64,000 nt of DNA from contig NC_022664.1 in assembly GCF_000485905.1 (NCBI RefSeq), positions 310,001-374,000 on the forward strand. The letters run 5' to 3'. The notes beneath the pieces are model-generated. The model ran no database searches. It had not been told where the DNA came from and was given only the letters and a program-made list of their open reading frames with translations. Position 1 is the stretch's first letter. Every line of letters starts with the position of its first letter. Of this stretch, positions 19,327 to 27,777 are shown in pieces. Source of the stretch: Spiribacter curvatus (GTDB taxonomy: Bacteria > Pseudomonadota > Gammaproteobacteria > Nitrococcales > Nitrococcaceae). The position numbers were made by a program, and so were the translations under genes.

Positions 19327-19530
19327 TCAGTCCTTGCCGTAGGGGTTGTTCATGACCGAGAACCAGTTGGCATGCGCCTTATCCGCATCCTTCCGGAACG
19401 CTTCAACCTCCTCGCGGCTCATTTCCTCGCGTAGACGGTCATCGCTGACCGGCCGCGGATCGTGACCCTGCCCGTCATCCGGCGATGCGTTCGGGTCGTG
19501 CTCTGTCTCTTTCGGCCGCTCATTGCTCAT
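19327..19530 (-). CDS. Small acidic hypothetical protein upstream of lipA
   Basis: 67 residues, very rich in Asp/Glu and without hydrophobic segments; begins [20 protein letters not shown] and ends [16 protein letters not shown] site lies 7 nt before the ATG, good evidence that it is translated. I do not recognise the family. Probably cotranscribed with lipA (19-nt gap). The charge profile suggests a soluble, partly disordered protein. Confidence 0.6.
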   Translation of the reverse strand: MSNERPKETEHDPNASPDDGQGHDPRPVSDDRLREEMSREEVEAFRKDADKAHANWFSVMNNPYGKD

Positions 19531-19598
19531 GACGACACCCTCCGAATCCTGATCATCTGTTGTAAAATCCAGTATACGTTCGAAAACGGACTGCCTCT

Positions 19599-19847
19599 AT
19601 GGCCGCAACGTCACAACCCCATGCCCACCGCGAACTGGATCTACGCGGCTTGAGCTGCCCACTGCCCATCCTGCGAACCAAGCAGGCCCTCCGTGACATG
19701 TCGGTCGGTGAGTGCGTTGCGGTGCAGGCGACCGACCCACATGCCGTGATCGACTTCCGTGCCTTGTGTGACACCACCGAGCATCACCTGTTGCATGAGG
19801 AGCAGCACGGTGACGTGCTTACATTCTGGCTTGAGAAGGGCTCCTGA
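19599..19847 (+). CDS. TusA/SirA family sulfur carrier
   Basis: 82-residue protein with LDLRGLSCPLPILRTKQAL; C20 is the persulfide-carrying cysteine of the CPxP motif that defines TusA-like sulfur transfer proteins. In E. coli TusA feeds mnm5s2U tRNA thiolation and molybdopterin synthesis; orthology to TusA itself is not certain. Its 3' end overlaps the convergent sohB by 29 nt. An AT-rich stretch upstream (19555-19598) probably holds the promoter. Confidence 0.85.
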   Translation: MAATSQPHAHRELDLRGLSCPLPILRTKQALRDMSVGECVAVQATDPHAVIDFRALCDTTEHHLLHEEQHGDVLTFWLEKGS

Positions 19848-20823
19848 GCCGGGCCAGCAGCGACTCCGCAACGACGGATAGACGGCGGCTGAACGACGGC
19901 GCCTGGTGCCAGCTCAGACTGATCAGTTCCATGCGCTCGCGACGCTCGAGAAGCAGGTCATCGCTGGTCCCGAGATCATCCACAAGGCCCAGCTCAAGCG
20001 CGCGCTCACCCAGCCAGTGTTCACCGGTCGCGACCCGCTCGAGGTCGAGTCGTGGGCGGTACCGACCAATGTGGTGCTTGAACAGATCGTGGACTTCCTG
20101 GAGTGATTCGCGGAATTTCTCCCGTCCCTCGTCGGTATTCTCGCCAAACACTGTCAGATCGCGTTTGTATTCACCGGCGGTATGCAGCTCGAACTCGATA
20201 TCATGGCGCTTGAGCAGGCCATGGAAGTTAGGCAGCTGCCCGACGACGCCGATGGACCCGATCACGGCGAACGGAGCGGCAACGATTCGATCCGCCACAC
20301 AGGCCATCAGGTAACCACCACTGGCGGCGACGCGGTCGACCGAGATGGTGAGGCGGATGTTCGCCTCACGCAGTCGCGCCAGCTGGCTGGCGGCGAGGCC
20401 ATAGCCCGGGACCATGCCCCCGGGGCTTTCGAGTCGTACCAGGACTTCATCATCGCGCTTGGCACTGGCGATGATGGCGCTGACCTCCTCGCGCAGGGAA
20501 TCGACGGCGGTGGCGCGGATATCGCCATCGAAATCGAGCACGAAAAGACGCGGCAGTCGCCCTTCGCCCTCCTGCTGGCGCTTTTTCCGGCGGCGCTCTT
20601 TCAGACGCGCCAGAAGGTTGGGGCGATTGCGCTCAAGGCCATGCTGGATGCGACGGCTCATCGCCTCATAACGGCGGTTGAGCGGTTCGACCTCGAGCGC
20701 CTCGCGCTGACGGCCGCGGCGCCGGTTGCTCATACCACCGATCATGCCCAGCAGCACCCCGAAGGCGACCAGCAGGGTGAGCACGCGGGCCAGGAAAGAG
20801 GCATAATCCTGCACGAATTCCAT
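19819..20823 (-). CDS. sohB: SohB-type inner-membrane serine protease (S49)
   Basis: 334-residue protease with an N-terminal transmembrane helix (about 10-30), a basic linker and an S49 domain. Catalytic Ser168 lies in RVAASGGY and Lys220 in GEYKRDLT, the Ser-Lys dyad of the SppA/SohB family. AAAGGAGAATGCG precedes the ATG. Substrates are unknown; the family degrades membrane or periplasmic peptides. Convergent overlap of 29 nt with tusA. Confidence 0.92.
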   Translation of the reverse strand: MEFVQDYASFLARVLTLLVAFGVLLGMIGGMSNRRRGRQREALEVEPLNRRYEAMSRRIQHGLERNRPNLLARLKERRRKKRQQEGEGRLPRLFVLDFDGDIRATAVDSLREEVSAIIASAKRDDEVLVRLESPGGMVPGYGLAASQLARLREANIRLTISVDRVAASGGYLMACVADRIVAAPFAVIGSIGVVGQLPNFHGLLKRHDIEFELHTAGEYKRDLTVFGENTDEGREKFRESLQEVHDLFKHHIGRYRPRLDLERVATGEHWLGERALELGLVDDLGTSDDLLLERRERMELISLSWHQAPSFSRRLSVVAESLLARLRSPSQARM

Positions 20824-20921
20824 CGCATTCTCCTTTGATGAATGCCGATCGTGTTAAAGCACCGAGTCTACGCGAGCCAACGCATGAAAGAAGCCACCCG
20901 ACGCAGGGGAGGGAAAGGCCT

Positions 20922-21227
20922 GTGACACAGGAACCGCCATTCATCCACCGCGGCGTTGCGGTGTGGACGCTGCGTGAGCTCGACCGGGCGAGTGATGTGC
21001 CGAAGGGCACGGCTTTTCGGGCGTTCAAGCGCTGTCGGCCGGCGTTGGTGGAAGATCGCGATTTTTTCGTCGAGACCATCGCTGCACCCAGCGATGAGCC
21101 CGCCGCCCGTTTGCTCGAGCAGATGCACCGCGCCCACGCACTGTATCAAAGCAGCCAGGTGGCGATCCTCCTGACTCGCGATGCCTGTACGAAGCTGCAG
21201 GGCGTTGCTAATCTTCATTCACCATGA
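20922..21227 (+). CDS. Small ORF6N/KilA-N-like protein coupled to ctaG
   Basis: 101 residues, starting at GTG 20922 behind a GGGGAGGG tract. The segment VWTLRELDRASDVPKGTAFRAFKR...DFF resembles the N-terminal ORF6N/KilA-N pattern of phage DNA-binding proteins (TL..D..H...GTA.R.F...DFF); this is a motif-level resemblance only. The rest is helical with no membrane segment. Its stop overlaps the ctaG start by 4 nt, so it is probably translated with the oxidase assembly genes. Function unknown. Confidence 0.6.
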   Translation: MTQEPPFIHRGVAVWTLRELDRASDVPKGTAFRAFKRCRPALVEDRDFFVETIAAPSDEPAARLLEQMHRAHALYQSSQVAILLTRDACTKLQGVANLHSP

Positions 21228-22042
21228 ACACGCTCGTCACCTGGCTGCAGCCCTGGGAGCCGTCGCTACCGGTATTCCTTGCCTGTGCGCTGGCGGTCAG
21301 TCTGTACGCCATCGGCATGATGCGGGGCGCGAAACCGGGGTTCTGGGCGGCGCTGTCGTACTTCGCGGGCGTGGCGCTGATCTACGCGGTCACGCAGACC
21401 CATTACGACTATTACTCGCAGTACCTGTTCTCCGCCCATCGTCTGCAGCACCTGGTTCTGCACCACCTCGGGCCTTTCCTGATCGCCCTGGCGATGCCGG
21501 CGACGGTGCTGGCCACTGCCATGCCGGCACGTATCCGGAGTCTGCCGCAGGGGCGCGTGGCACCGGCCTTCCGGGTGCTCAGGATGATCTACCGCGGGTT
21601 CCAGCAGCCATTCATCGCGGGGACGCTATTCGTCGGTTTGATCTATTTCTGGCTGACCCCCGAGATCCATTTCGATGCCATGCTGAGCGTCGATCTCTAC
21701 TGGTTCATGAACTGGACGATGATGCTCGATGGGCTGCTGTTCTGGTGGTTGATCTTCGAGCGTGGCGATCCGGGGTCGACACCGCGGCTCAGCCCCGGCC
21801 GCCGGATTCTTTTACTGGCGCTGGTCATGCCACCGCAGATCGCGCTTGGTGCCTACATCACCTTCAGCGGTCAGAATCTATTCGAAATCTACGATGTCTG
21901 CGGTCGTGCGTTTCCGATCGATCCGCTGCTCGACCAGCAGATCGGCGGACTGATCACCTGGATCCCGGCGGCCATGATGAGTGTCCTCGCCGCGGTGATC
22001 GTGCTGGCATTCCGTCTGGAGGGAAGTGAGAGCCATGCGTGA
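21224..22042 (+). CDS. caa3-type CtaG cytochrome oxidase assembly protein
   Basis: 272-residue polytopic membrane protein (about seven helices) of the Bacillus-type CtaG family, with YLFSAHRLQHLVLHHLGPF, the His-rich helix, and LYWFMNWTMMLDGLLFWWL. These proteins are needed for CuB assembly in some oxidases and are unrelated to Cox11, which proteobacterial texts also call CtaG. Upstream overlap with the ORF6N-like gene and downstream overlap with sco indicate one operon for copper-site assembly. Confidence 0.87.
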   Translation: MNTLVTWLQPWEPSLPVFLACALAVSLYAIGMMRGAKPGFWAALSYFAGVALIYAVTQTHYDYYSQYLFSAHRLQHLVLHHLGPFLIALAMPATVLATAMPARIRSLPQGRVAPAFRVLRMIYRGFQQPFIAGTLFVGLIYFWLTPEIHFDAMLSVDLYWFMNWTMMLDGLLFWWLIFERGDPGSTPRLSPGRRILLLALVMPPQIALGAYITFSGQNLFEIYDVCGRAFPIDPLLDQQIGGLITWIPAAMMSVLAAVIVLAFRLEGSESHA

Positions 22043-22634
22043 GCGTTCAATGAGCCGGATCGCGCGCTGCGCCCTGTTCGTGGTGGTGGCCTTTGCCCTG
22101 ACCGCCTGTGGCGGTCGTGGCTATCAGACCAAAGGGATCGAGGGGTTGCTGCCGGATCTGTCGTTCCGCCTGACCAGTGAGACCGGGCAGACCCTCACCG
22201 CCGCCGACATGCGGGGCGCGCCCACGGTGGTTTTTTTCGGTTTTACCCACTGTCCCGATGTCTGTCCCACGGCGATGGCGCGGGTGACGGCGGCCACCGA
22301 GGCAGCGGGTGAGGATCTGGATGCCTCGCTGCAGGTGTTGTTCGTGTCCGTGGATCCCGGGCGGGATACCCCCCAGCGTCTTGCGGATTACACGAGCTTT
22401 TTCAGCGATCGGGTCACGGGCGCGACAGCGTCAGTTGAACGACTGCGTGAACTCACCAAGCGCTATCGGGCCACTTTTGGCTATGACGAGCCCAATGAGT
22501 TCGGTGACTACAACGTCTCGCACTCCAGTGCGATGTATGTGTTCGACGCGGAGGGTGACGCCCGGGCGTTATTCCGCCCGAGCGATAGTGTGACCGCGAT
22601 GGCGGCGGATCTGCGGCGCATCGCCGAGGGTTAG
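22035..22634 (+). CDS. Sco1/SenC copper chaperone lipoprotein
   Basis: 199 residues. The signal peptide ends in a lipobox LTAC, giving lipidated C25; the thioredoxin-fold domain has THC73PDVC77 and a conserved His163 (NVSHSS), the three copper ligands of Sco proteins. It should deliver copper to CuA of CoxB and reduce its cysteines. ATG 22035 chosen because GGAGGGAAG lies about 10 nt upstream; overlaps ctaG by 8 nt. Its stop overlaps that of convergent ilvD. Confidence 0.93.
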   Translation: MRERSMSRIARCALFVVVAFALTACGGRGYQTKGIEGLLPDLSFRLTSETGQTLTAADMRGAPTVVFFGFTHCPDVCPTAMARVTAATEAAGEDLDASLQVLFVSVDPGRDTPQRLADYTSFFSDRVTGATASVERLRELTKRYRATFGYDEPNEFGDYNVSHSSAMYVFDAEGDARALFRPSDSVTAMAADLRRIAEG

Positions 22635-24322
22635 TCTTCGAACAGGTCCTTGTCGGTCACGGCGCCGTAGGAGGCCGAGCTCACCAGCCGCGCGAACTTG
22701 CCGAGGACACCGCGACGGTAATTCGGCGGTCGCGGCTTCCAGACGGCGCGGCGTTCAGCCAGCCTTTCATCACTGACCGCGACCTCAAGCCGGTTCTCAT
22801 CGGCATCGATGATCACCGTGTCGCCTTCCTCGACGAGGCCGATATTGCCGCCGGTGGCCGCTTCCGGTGCCACATGCCCCACGACCATACCGTAGGTGCC
22901 GCCGGAGAACCGTCCATCGGTGATCAGGCCGACCGCGTCGCCCAGCCCGCGGCCAATGATCGCGGAGGTGGGCGCGAGCATTTCACGCATGCCCGGTCCA
23001 CCCTTCGGCCCCTCATAGCGGATGATGACCACGTCGCCCGCCTGAATGCTGTCGTTGAGGATCGCCTCCATGGCGAGCTCCTCGGAATCGAACACCCGGG
23101 CTGGACCCTCGATACGGCGCTTCTTGATTCCGCTGACTTTGGCGACGGCACCTTCGAGGGCCAGGTTGCCGCGCAGGATCGCCAGGTGGCCTTCGGCATA
23201 CACCGGGTTATCGAAGTCGCGGATAACGGTCTGATTGGCGGGCGCATTGGCCGGTACAGACGTGAGCAGCTCCTCGATGGTCTGACCGGTGATGGTCATG
23301 CAGTCGCCATGCAGCAGGCCCCTGGCGAGCAGCATTTTCATGACCTGCGGTGTCCCGCCGACGTCGTGGAACTCACTGGTCACGAATCGCCCGGAGGGCT
23401 TGAGATCGCAGAGGACCGGGACGCGCTGGCGGATACGCTCGACATCATCGATGGAGAAATCCACTTCACAGGCATTGGCGATGCCGAGTAGATGCAGCAC
23501 GGCATTCGTCGATCCGCCCAGCGCCATGACCACGCTCACCGCGTTCTCGATGGCCGGTCGGGTCATGATGTCGCGCGGCAGGCGCTGGTGGTGGATGGCA
23601 TCGACCAGTACGTCAGCGGCCTGAGCAGCGACCTCGCGGGACTCGTCATCCACTGCAGAGACCGTGCTCGAGCCCATCAGACTCATGCCCATCGCTTCGA
23701 AGGCGCTCGACATGGTGTTGGCGGTGAACATGCCGCCGCAGGAGCCGGCCCCCGGGCAGGCGTTCATCTCCACGCCCTTGAGGTCTTCGTCCGAGAGGTT
23801 CCCGGCGGCGGACTGGCCCACTGCCTCGAAGGCGCTGACGATGGTCAGGTCCTCGCCCTTGTAGTGGCCCGGCTTGATGGTGCCACCGTAGACAAAGATC
23901 GACGGGATATTCAGCCGGGCGATGCCGATCATCGCCCCGGGCATGTTCTTGTCGCAGCCACCGGTGGCGAGGACGCCATCAAGGCTCTGGCCGTTGCAGA
24001 CGGTCTCAATGGAATCGGCGATGACCTCACGCGAGACCAGCGAGTACTTCATGCCCTCGGTGCCCATGGAGATGCCATCCGAGATGGTGATCGTGCCAAA
24101 GCTCACCGGCATGGCACCGGCATTGCGCAGGGCGTCACTGGCGCGCTCGGCCTGCGCACCGATGCCGATGTTACAGGGCGTGATCGTGCTGTGGGCATTC
24201 CCGACACCGACGATGGGTTTCTCGAAGTCCTCGTCGGTAAAGCCAACGGCCCGCATCATCGCGCGATTGGGGGTACGGGCGCGTCCCTGGGTGACGGCGC
24301 GGCTACGGCGATTATCGGCCAT
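22631..24322 (-). CDS. ilvD: Dihydroxy-acid dehydratase
   Basis: 563-residue Fe-S dehydratase acting late in valine, leucine and isoleucine synthesis. Conserved cluster cysteines are in [18 protein letters not shown] and [19 protein letters not shown]. The length (about 560 aa rather than 616) fits the [2Fe-2S] subgroup, an inference from family knowledge. AAGGA precedes the ATG. The other ilv genes are not nearby. Confidence 0.95.
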   Translation of the reverse strand: MADNRRSRAVTQGRARTPNRAMMRAVGFTDEDFEKPIVGVGNAHSTITPCNIGIGAQAERASDALRNAGAMPVSFGTITISDGISMGTEGMKYSLVSREVIADSIETVCNGQSLDGVLATGGCDKNMPGAMIGIARLNIPSIFVYGGTIKPGHYKGEDLTIVSAFEAVGQSAAGNLSDEDLKGVEMNACPGAGSCGGMFTANTMSSAFEAMGMSLMGSSTVSAVDDESREVAAQAADVLVDAIHHQRLPRDIMTRPAIENAVSVVMALGGSTNAVLHLLGIANACEVDFSIDDVERIRQRVPVLCDLKPSGRFVTSEFHDVGGTPQVMKMLLARGLLHGDCMTITGQTIEELLTSVPANAPANQTVIRDFDNPVYAEGHLAILRGNLALEGAVAKVSGIKKRRIEGPARVFDSEELAMEAILNDSIQAGDVVIIRYEGPKGGPGMREMLAPTSAIIGRGLGDAVGLITDGRFSGGTYGMVVGHVAPEAATGGNIGLVEEGDTVIIDADENRLEVAVSDERLAERRAVWKPRPPNYRRGVLGKFARLVSSASYGAVTDKDLFED

Positions 24323-24364
24323 TTCCAGTCCTTGATTGAGTGATGAAACCAGCAGTATATCGTG

Positions 24365-24393
24365 AAAATACGAAACTCCAGAGCGGCTGGCAA
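24365..24393 (-). promoter_or_regulatory. Predicted sigma-70 promoter for ilvD
   Basis: On the minus strand TTGCCA (-35; plus-strand 24388-24393) and TATTTT (-10; 24365-24370) are separated by exactly 17 nt, 43 nt upstream of the ilvD ATG. The 148-nt divergent gap must also hold a zapE promoter, which I could not assign. Confidence 0.45.
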
Positions 24394-24470
24394 TTGCCCT
24401 GAGTCATCGTCTGGAGCCATCGGGATGGCATACTCTGTCATTGACTCAAGCGAAAGGGCAGGCACAGGCG

Positions 24471-25571
24471 GTGACCACGCCAAGCAGCCGCTATGAGGCC
24501 GATCTGGCCGGTGGGGATTTCGTCGATGATGAAGCGCAGCGCGCCGCGGTCGAGGCGCTGGATGCGCTGCATGCGTCCCTGCTGGCGCAACCGCCGCGGC
24601 CGACGGGGTGGCGCGGCTGGTGGCGCCGTCGCCGCGGCGAGTCGAGCGATGCGATTCCGGGATTATATCTCTGGGGCGGCGTCGGTCGTGGCAAGACCTA
24701 CCTGATGGACACCTTCTATGAATGCCTGCCGGCGTCGATCGGCAAGCGGCGTGTGCACTTTCACCGCTTTATGCAATCGGCGCACCAGCGTCTGCGCTGG
24801 CTGCGTGAGCAGCCTGATCCGCTGCGCAGCCTGGCCGCGGAATGGGCGGCGGATCTGCGGGTACTGTGCTTCGACGAGTTCTTCGTCAGCGATATCGGCG
24901 ATGCCATGATCCTGTCTGGCCTGCTGCATGGTCTGATCGAGGAAGGGGTGACGCTGGTGGCGACGTCGAACATCGCTCCCGCCGGGCTCTACGAGGATGG
25001 TCTCCAGCGCGATCGGTTCCTGCCAGCGATCGATCTCCTCGAGCGCCACCTACAGGTGATCAATGTCGATGGTGGGCTCGACTACCGCCTCCGGCTGCTG
25101 AGCCGTGCACCGATCTATCATGTCCCGGCGGACGATCGCGCCGAGGCGGCGCTGGCAAAGACCTTCGAGCGGATGTGTCCAGAGCGCGATCATGACACGC
25201 CCGAGTTATCCATCAATCAGCGCGACATCCCGGTGCGCGCGCTCGGTGATGGAGTGCTCTGGTGTCGGTTCGCCGACCTGTGCGAAGGCCCGCGCAGTGC
25301 CGATGACTATGTCGAGATCGCCCGTCGATTCCACACTGTCATCCTCTCCGGCTTACCGATCCTCGATCGTGAGCGGGAGGATGCGGCCCGCCGGTTCGCC
25401 TCGCTGGTGGATGAGTTCTACGACCGGGGGGTCAAGCTGATCATTTCCGCCACGGCGGATGTCGAGTGGCTGTATCGGGGAAGACACCTGCATTTCGAGT
25501 TCCGCCGCATTGTCTCGAGGCTCCAGGAGATGCGCTCCCACGAATATCTGGCGATGCCGCACCGGCCGTGA
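24471..25571 (+). CDS. zapE: AFG1-family cell-division ATPase ZapE
   Basis: 366-residue ATPase with Walker A GGVGRGKT (residues 69-76) and Walker B LCFDEFFVSD, plus ATSNIAP, the sensor region. ZapE associates with the Z ring under stress in E. coli; mitochondrial homologue is LACE1/Afg1. GTG 24471 chosen since VTTPSSRYEADLAGG aligns with the E. coli N terminus; an in-frame TTG 30 nt upstream has no ribosome site. Confidence 0.9.
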   Translation: MTTPSSRYEADLAGGDFVDDEAQRAAVEALDALHASLLAQPPRPTGWRGWWRRRRGESSDAIPGLYLWGGVGRGKTYLMDTFYECLPASIGKRRVHFHRFMQSAHQRLRWLREQPDPLRSLAAEWAADLRVLCFDEFFVSDIGDAMILSGLLHGLIEEGVTLVATSNIAPAGLYEDGLQRDRFLPAIDLLERHLQVINVDGGLDYRLRLLSRAPIYHVPADDRAEAALAKTFERMCPERDHDTPELSINQRDIPVRALGDGVLWCRFADLCEGPRSADDYVEIARRFHTVILSGLPILDREREDAARRFASLVDEFYDRGVKLIISATADVEWLYRGRHLHFEFRRIVSRLQEMRSHEYLAMPHRP

Positions 25572-25792
25572 TTGTTGTCCCCAGACCCTGTGGACAAGTT
25601 TGTGGAGGAACACGGGGATGAATGGCGTAAATGCCCTGCTGTCGGGGCTCTTCACAAATTGGCGAATCCTTGACCAGTTTAAAATAACCAGCAAAAACAA
25701 TGAGTTATTATTTATCCACTGATGTCAGGCAGTTACCGCGCTGCGACGCGGTTACCGAGTCTTGCGCTGTGCACAACCGGTTCTGTCAAGAC
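25572..25792. other. AT-rich intergenic gap with three DnaA-box-like 9-mers
   Basis: 221 nt without a gene, between convergent zapE and the HDAC gene. It holds TTGTCCACA (minus strand, 25589-25597), TTATCCACT (plus, 25712-25720) and TTGTGCACA (minus, 25768-25776), each one mismatch from TTATNCACA, and an AT-rich tract at 25677-25715 that is unusual for this GC-rich genome. A CCGCG/CGCGG stem lies at 25736-25751. No rRNA, tRNA or obvious terminator T-run was seen. Confidence 0.4.
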
Positions 25793-26725
25793 CTATTTCA
25801 TGAGTCCGCCGACATGCGCGGCTGCCCCTCTGGCGAGGGCGTCGAGGTCGTATCCGCCCTCGAGCAGTGAGCAGATGTGTCCGCCGCAGCAGTAGTTGGC
25901 CACCGCGACCAACTCGTCGGTGATCCAGGCAAAGTCATCCGTCGTCAACGCGAGCCCCGCCAGCGGATCCTCGATGGCGGCATCGAACCCTGCCGAAATG
26001 ATCAGCAGCTCGGGATCGAAATCGATGAGTGCGGAAATCGCCTCGCAGTGGAACTGCTGGCGATAGTCCGCCGACCCTGTACCGTCCGGCACGGGGATAT
26101 TGAGGATATTGCCGGACCGATTCTCCTTGCGGCTGCCGGTCCCCGGGAACAGGGGGTACTGATGGGTGGAGAGGTAGAAAAGCCCCTCGCGCCCGGTGAA
26201 TATCGCCTGAGTACCGTTGCCGTGATGGACGTCGAAGTCGACCACCGCAATGCGTTGGATCCCGTGGACGGCCTGCGCATGCAAAGCCGCGATGGCGGCG
26301 TTGCTGAACAGGCAAAAGCCCATCGATTCGTCGGGTTCGGCGTGATGCCCCGGCGGCCGTGTGGCACAGAAAACCCGCCGCGCATCGCCGCTCTGGATTG
26401 CATCCACGGCCTGGATCGCCGCGCCGGCCGAACGCAAGGCCGCATCCCCAGATCCCGGCGACAGCGTGGTGTCGGCGTTGAACTGGGAATGACCGCTGGA
26501 GGGGATGGCGGCCATGACGGCGTCGATGTAGTCACTGGCGTGGGCGCGCTCCAGCGCTGTTCGCGACGCCATTTCCGCCTCGTGGCGCTGGAGGTCGTTG
26601 AATCCGGGCGTGTCGAGCGCCGCGAGGACCGCCTCGAGCCGCTCGGTCCGCTCCGGATGATTGCTGCCAGTATCGTGGTGGAGGCAATCGCTGTGGCTGA
26701 TCAACCAGGTCGACACGTCGCTCAC
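25793..26725 (-). CDS. Histone deacetylase family protein
   Basis: 310-residue zinc-dependent amidohydrolase of the HDAC/AcuC/acetylpolyamine family. Active-site His pair H127-H128 in RPPGHHAEP, zinc ligands D165 and H167 in DFDVHHGNGT, and the third Asp in SAGFDAAIEDPL; LEGGYDL closes the fold. True substrate (protein acetyl-lysine, acetylpolyamine or other) cannot be told. GTG start overlaps the stop of the DUF4426 gene by 4 nt, so it belongs to the metXW transcription unit. Confidence 0.9.
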   Translation of the reverse strand: MSDVSTWLISHSDCLHHDTGSNHPERTERLEAVLAALDTPGFNDLQRHEAEMASRTALERAHASDYIDAVMAAIPSSGHSQFNADTTLSPGSGDAALRSAGAAIQAVDAIQSGDARRVFCATRPPGHHAEPDESMGFCLFSNAAIAALHAQAVHGIQRIAVVDFDVHHGNGTQAIFTGREGLFYLSTHQYPLFPGTGSRKENRSGNILNIPVPDGTGSADYRQQFHCEAISALIDFDPELLIISAGFDAAIEDPLAGLALTTDDFAWITDELVAVANYCCGGHICSLLEGGYDLDALARGAAAHVGGLMK

Positions 26726-27162
26726 TCTCCCGGGTAGAAGGTCTGCTGGAATGCCACTGGGTAGACCTCGCCACCGGCATGTGGATTGACTTCGATCTCG
26801 AAAGTGAACGCATCGCCGGCCTCGATCGGGAAGGTACCGACATAGGAGACCCAGCCGTCCTCGCGGACACGTTGGGCGCCGATTTCGGTCAGCTCGTCGT
26901 CCTCGTCACGGGCGAGGATGTCCACCCGACCGGAGACCGCCTCGCCATTGCGGAGGATGGTGACCATCACCATACCCTGGGTGCGGCTGCGCACGATGCC
27001 GTATTCACGGGCGACCCGTTCGTTGAGCATGCCCGTGGGGATGGCGCTGTAGTGGATCTCGTACTCACCGAAACGATCCGACTGCTGCGCATTGACGATC
27101 ATCGGGAAGGCGAGCAACAGGGTTGTCATCCAGGCAGTGATGCGATGAGCGTAGTGACTCAT
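26722..27162 (-). CDS. DUF4426 secreted protein
   Basis: 146 residues with a signal peptide (helix about 10-24, cleavage after NA-QQ) and a beta-rich mature domain (HYSAIPTGML, VYPVAFQQTFYPGE), matching DUF4426. Function unknown. The family typically sits next to metW, as here (12-nt gap). Confidence 0.8.
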   Translation of the reverse strand: MSHYAHRITAWMTTLLLAFPMIVNAQQSDRFGEYEIHYSAIPTGMLNERVAREYGIVRSRTQGMVMVTILRNGEAVSGRVDILARDEDDELTEIGAQRVREDGWVSYVGTFPIEAGDAFTFEIEVNPHAGGEVYPVAFQQTFYPGE

Positions 27163-27174
27163 GTTCAGTCTCCT

Positions 27175-27777
27175 TCAGGCCCGGCAGATCCGGTACAGCG
27201 CGACCTCTCCGAATAGATTGGGAACCCAGCGCGCCATTAATGGGCGTTTGTAGTCATGAGATAACACGCGCCGTTCGATAATGTGAATACTCAGCTGCTC
27301 GCAGAGTGCCTCAAAGTCGTGGATGGTGCAGAAATGGATGTTGGGTGTCTCGTACCAGGCATAGGAAAGCGCATGGCTCATCGGCATACGTCCCTTGACC
27401 GCGAGATGCCAGCGCAGGCGGTAGTAGGCGAAGTTGGGGAACGTGACGATCCCGGTCCGGCCCACCCGCAGCATCTCCCAGAGGAGCTGATCGGGACGCT
27501 GCACGGCCTGCAGTGTCTGGGTGAGGATGACCTGATCGAAGGCATTGTCATCGAAATCGGAGAGCCCTTCGTCGATATCGCTTTCGATGACATTGATGCC
27601 ATTGGCGATGCTCTGGGTGATGCCCGCGGGATCGATCTCCAGGCCATAGCCGGTGGCCTGACGGCGATCGAACAGATGTCTGAGCAGCCGGCCGTCGCCA
27701 CAGCCCAGGTCCAGCACTCGATCTCCGCTACTCACCCAGCCGGCGACAATCTCGAGATCCGAGCGCAGTGGACTCAT
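27175..27777 (-). CDS. metW: Methionine biosynthesis protein MetW
   Basis: 200-residue SAM-methyltransferase-fold protein with [15 protein letters not shown] and the MetW-typical [37 protein letters not shown] region (only key parts cited). MetW supports MetX activity in methionine synthesis in Pseudomonas relatives. Start overlaps the metX stop by 4 nt. Confidence 0.93.
   Translation of the reverse strand: MSPLRSDLEIVAGWVSSGDRVLDLGCGDGRLLRHLFDRRQATGYGLEIDPAGITQSIANGINVIESDIDEGLSDFDDNAFDQVILTQTLQAVQRPDQLLWEMLRVGRTGIVTFPNFAYYRLRWHLAVKGRMPMSHALSYAWYETPNIHFCTIHDFEALCEQLSIHIIERRVLSHDYKRPLMARWVPNLFGEVALYRICRA

Noticed and set aside
25572-25792. Chromosomal replication origin
   Set aside because: DnaA-like boxes are present, but flanking genes converge and dnaA, dnaN, rpmH or mnmG are absent; kept only as a DnaA-box cluster.
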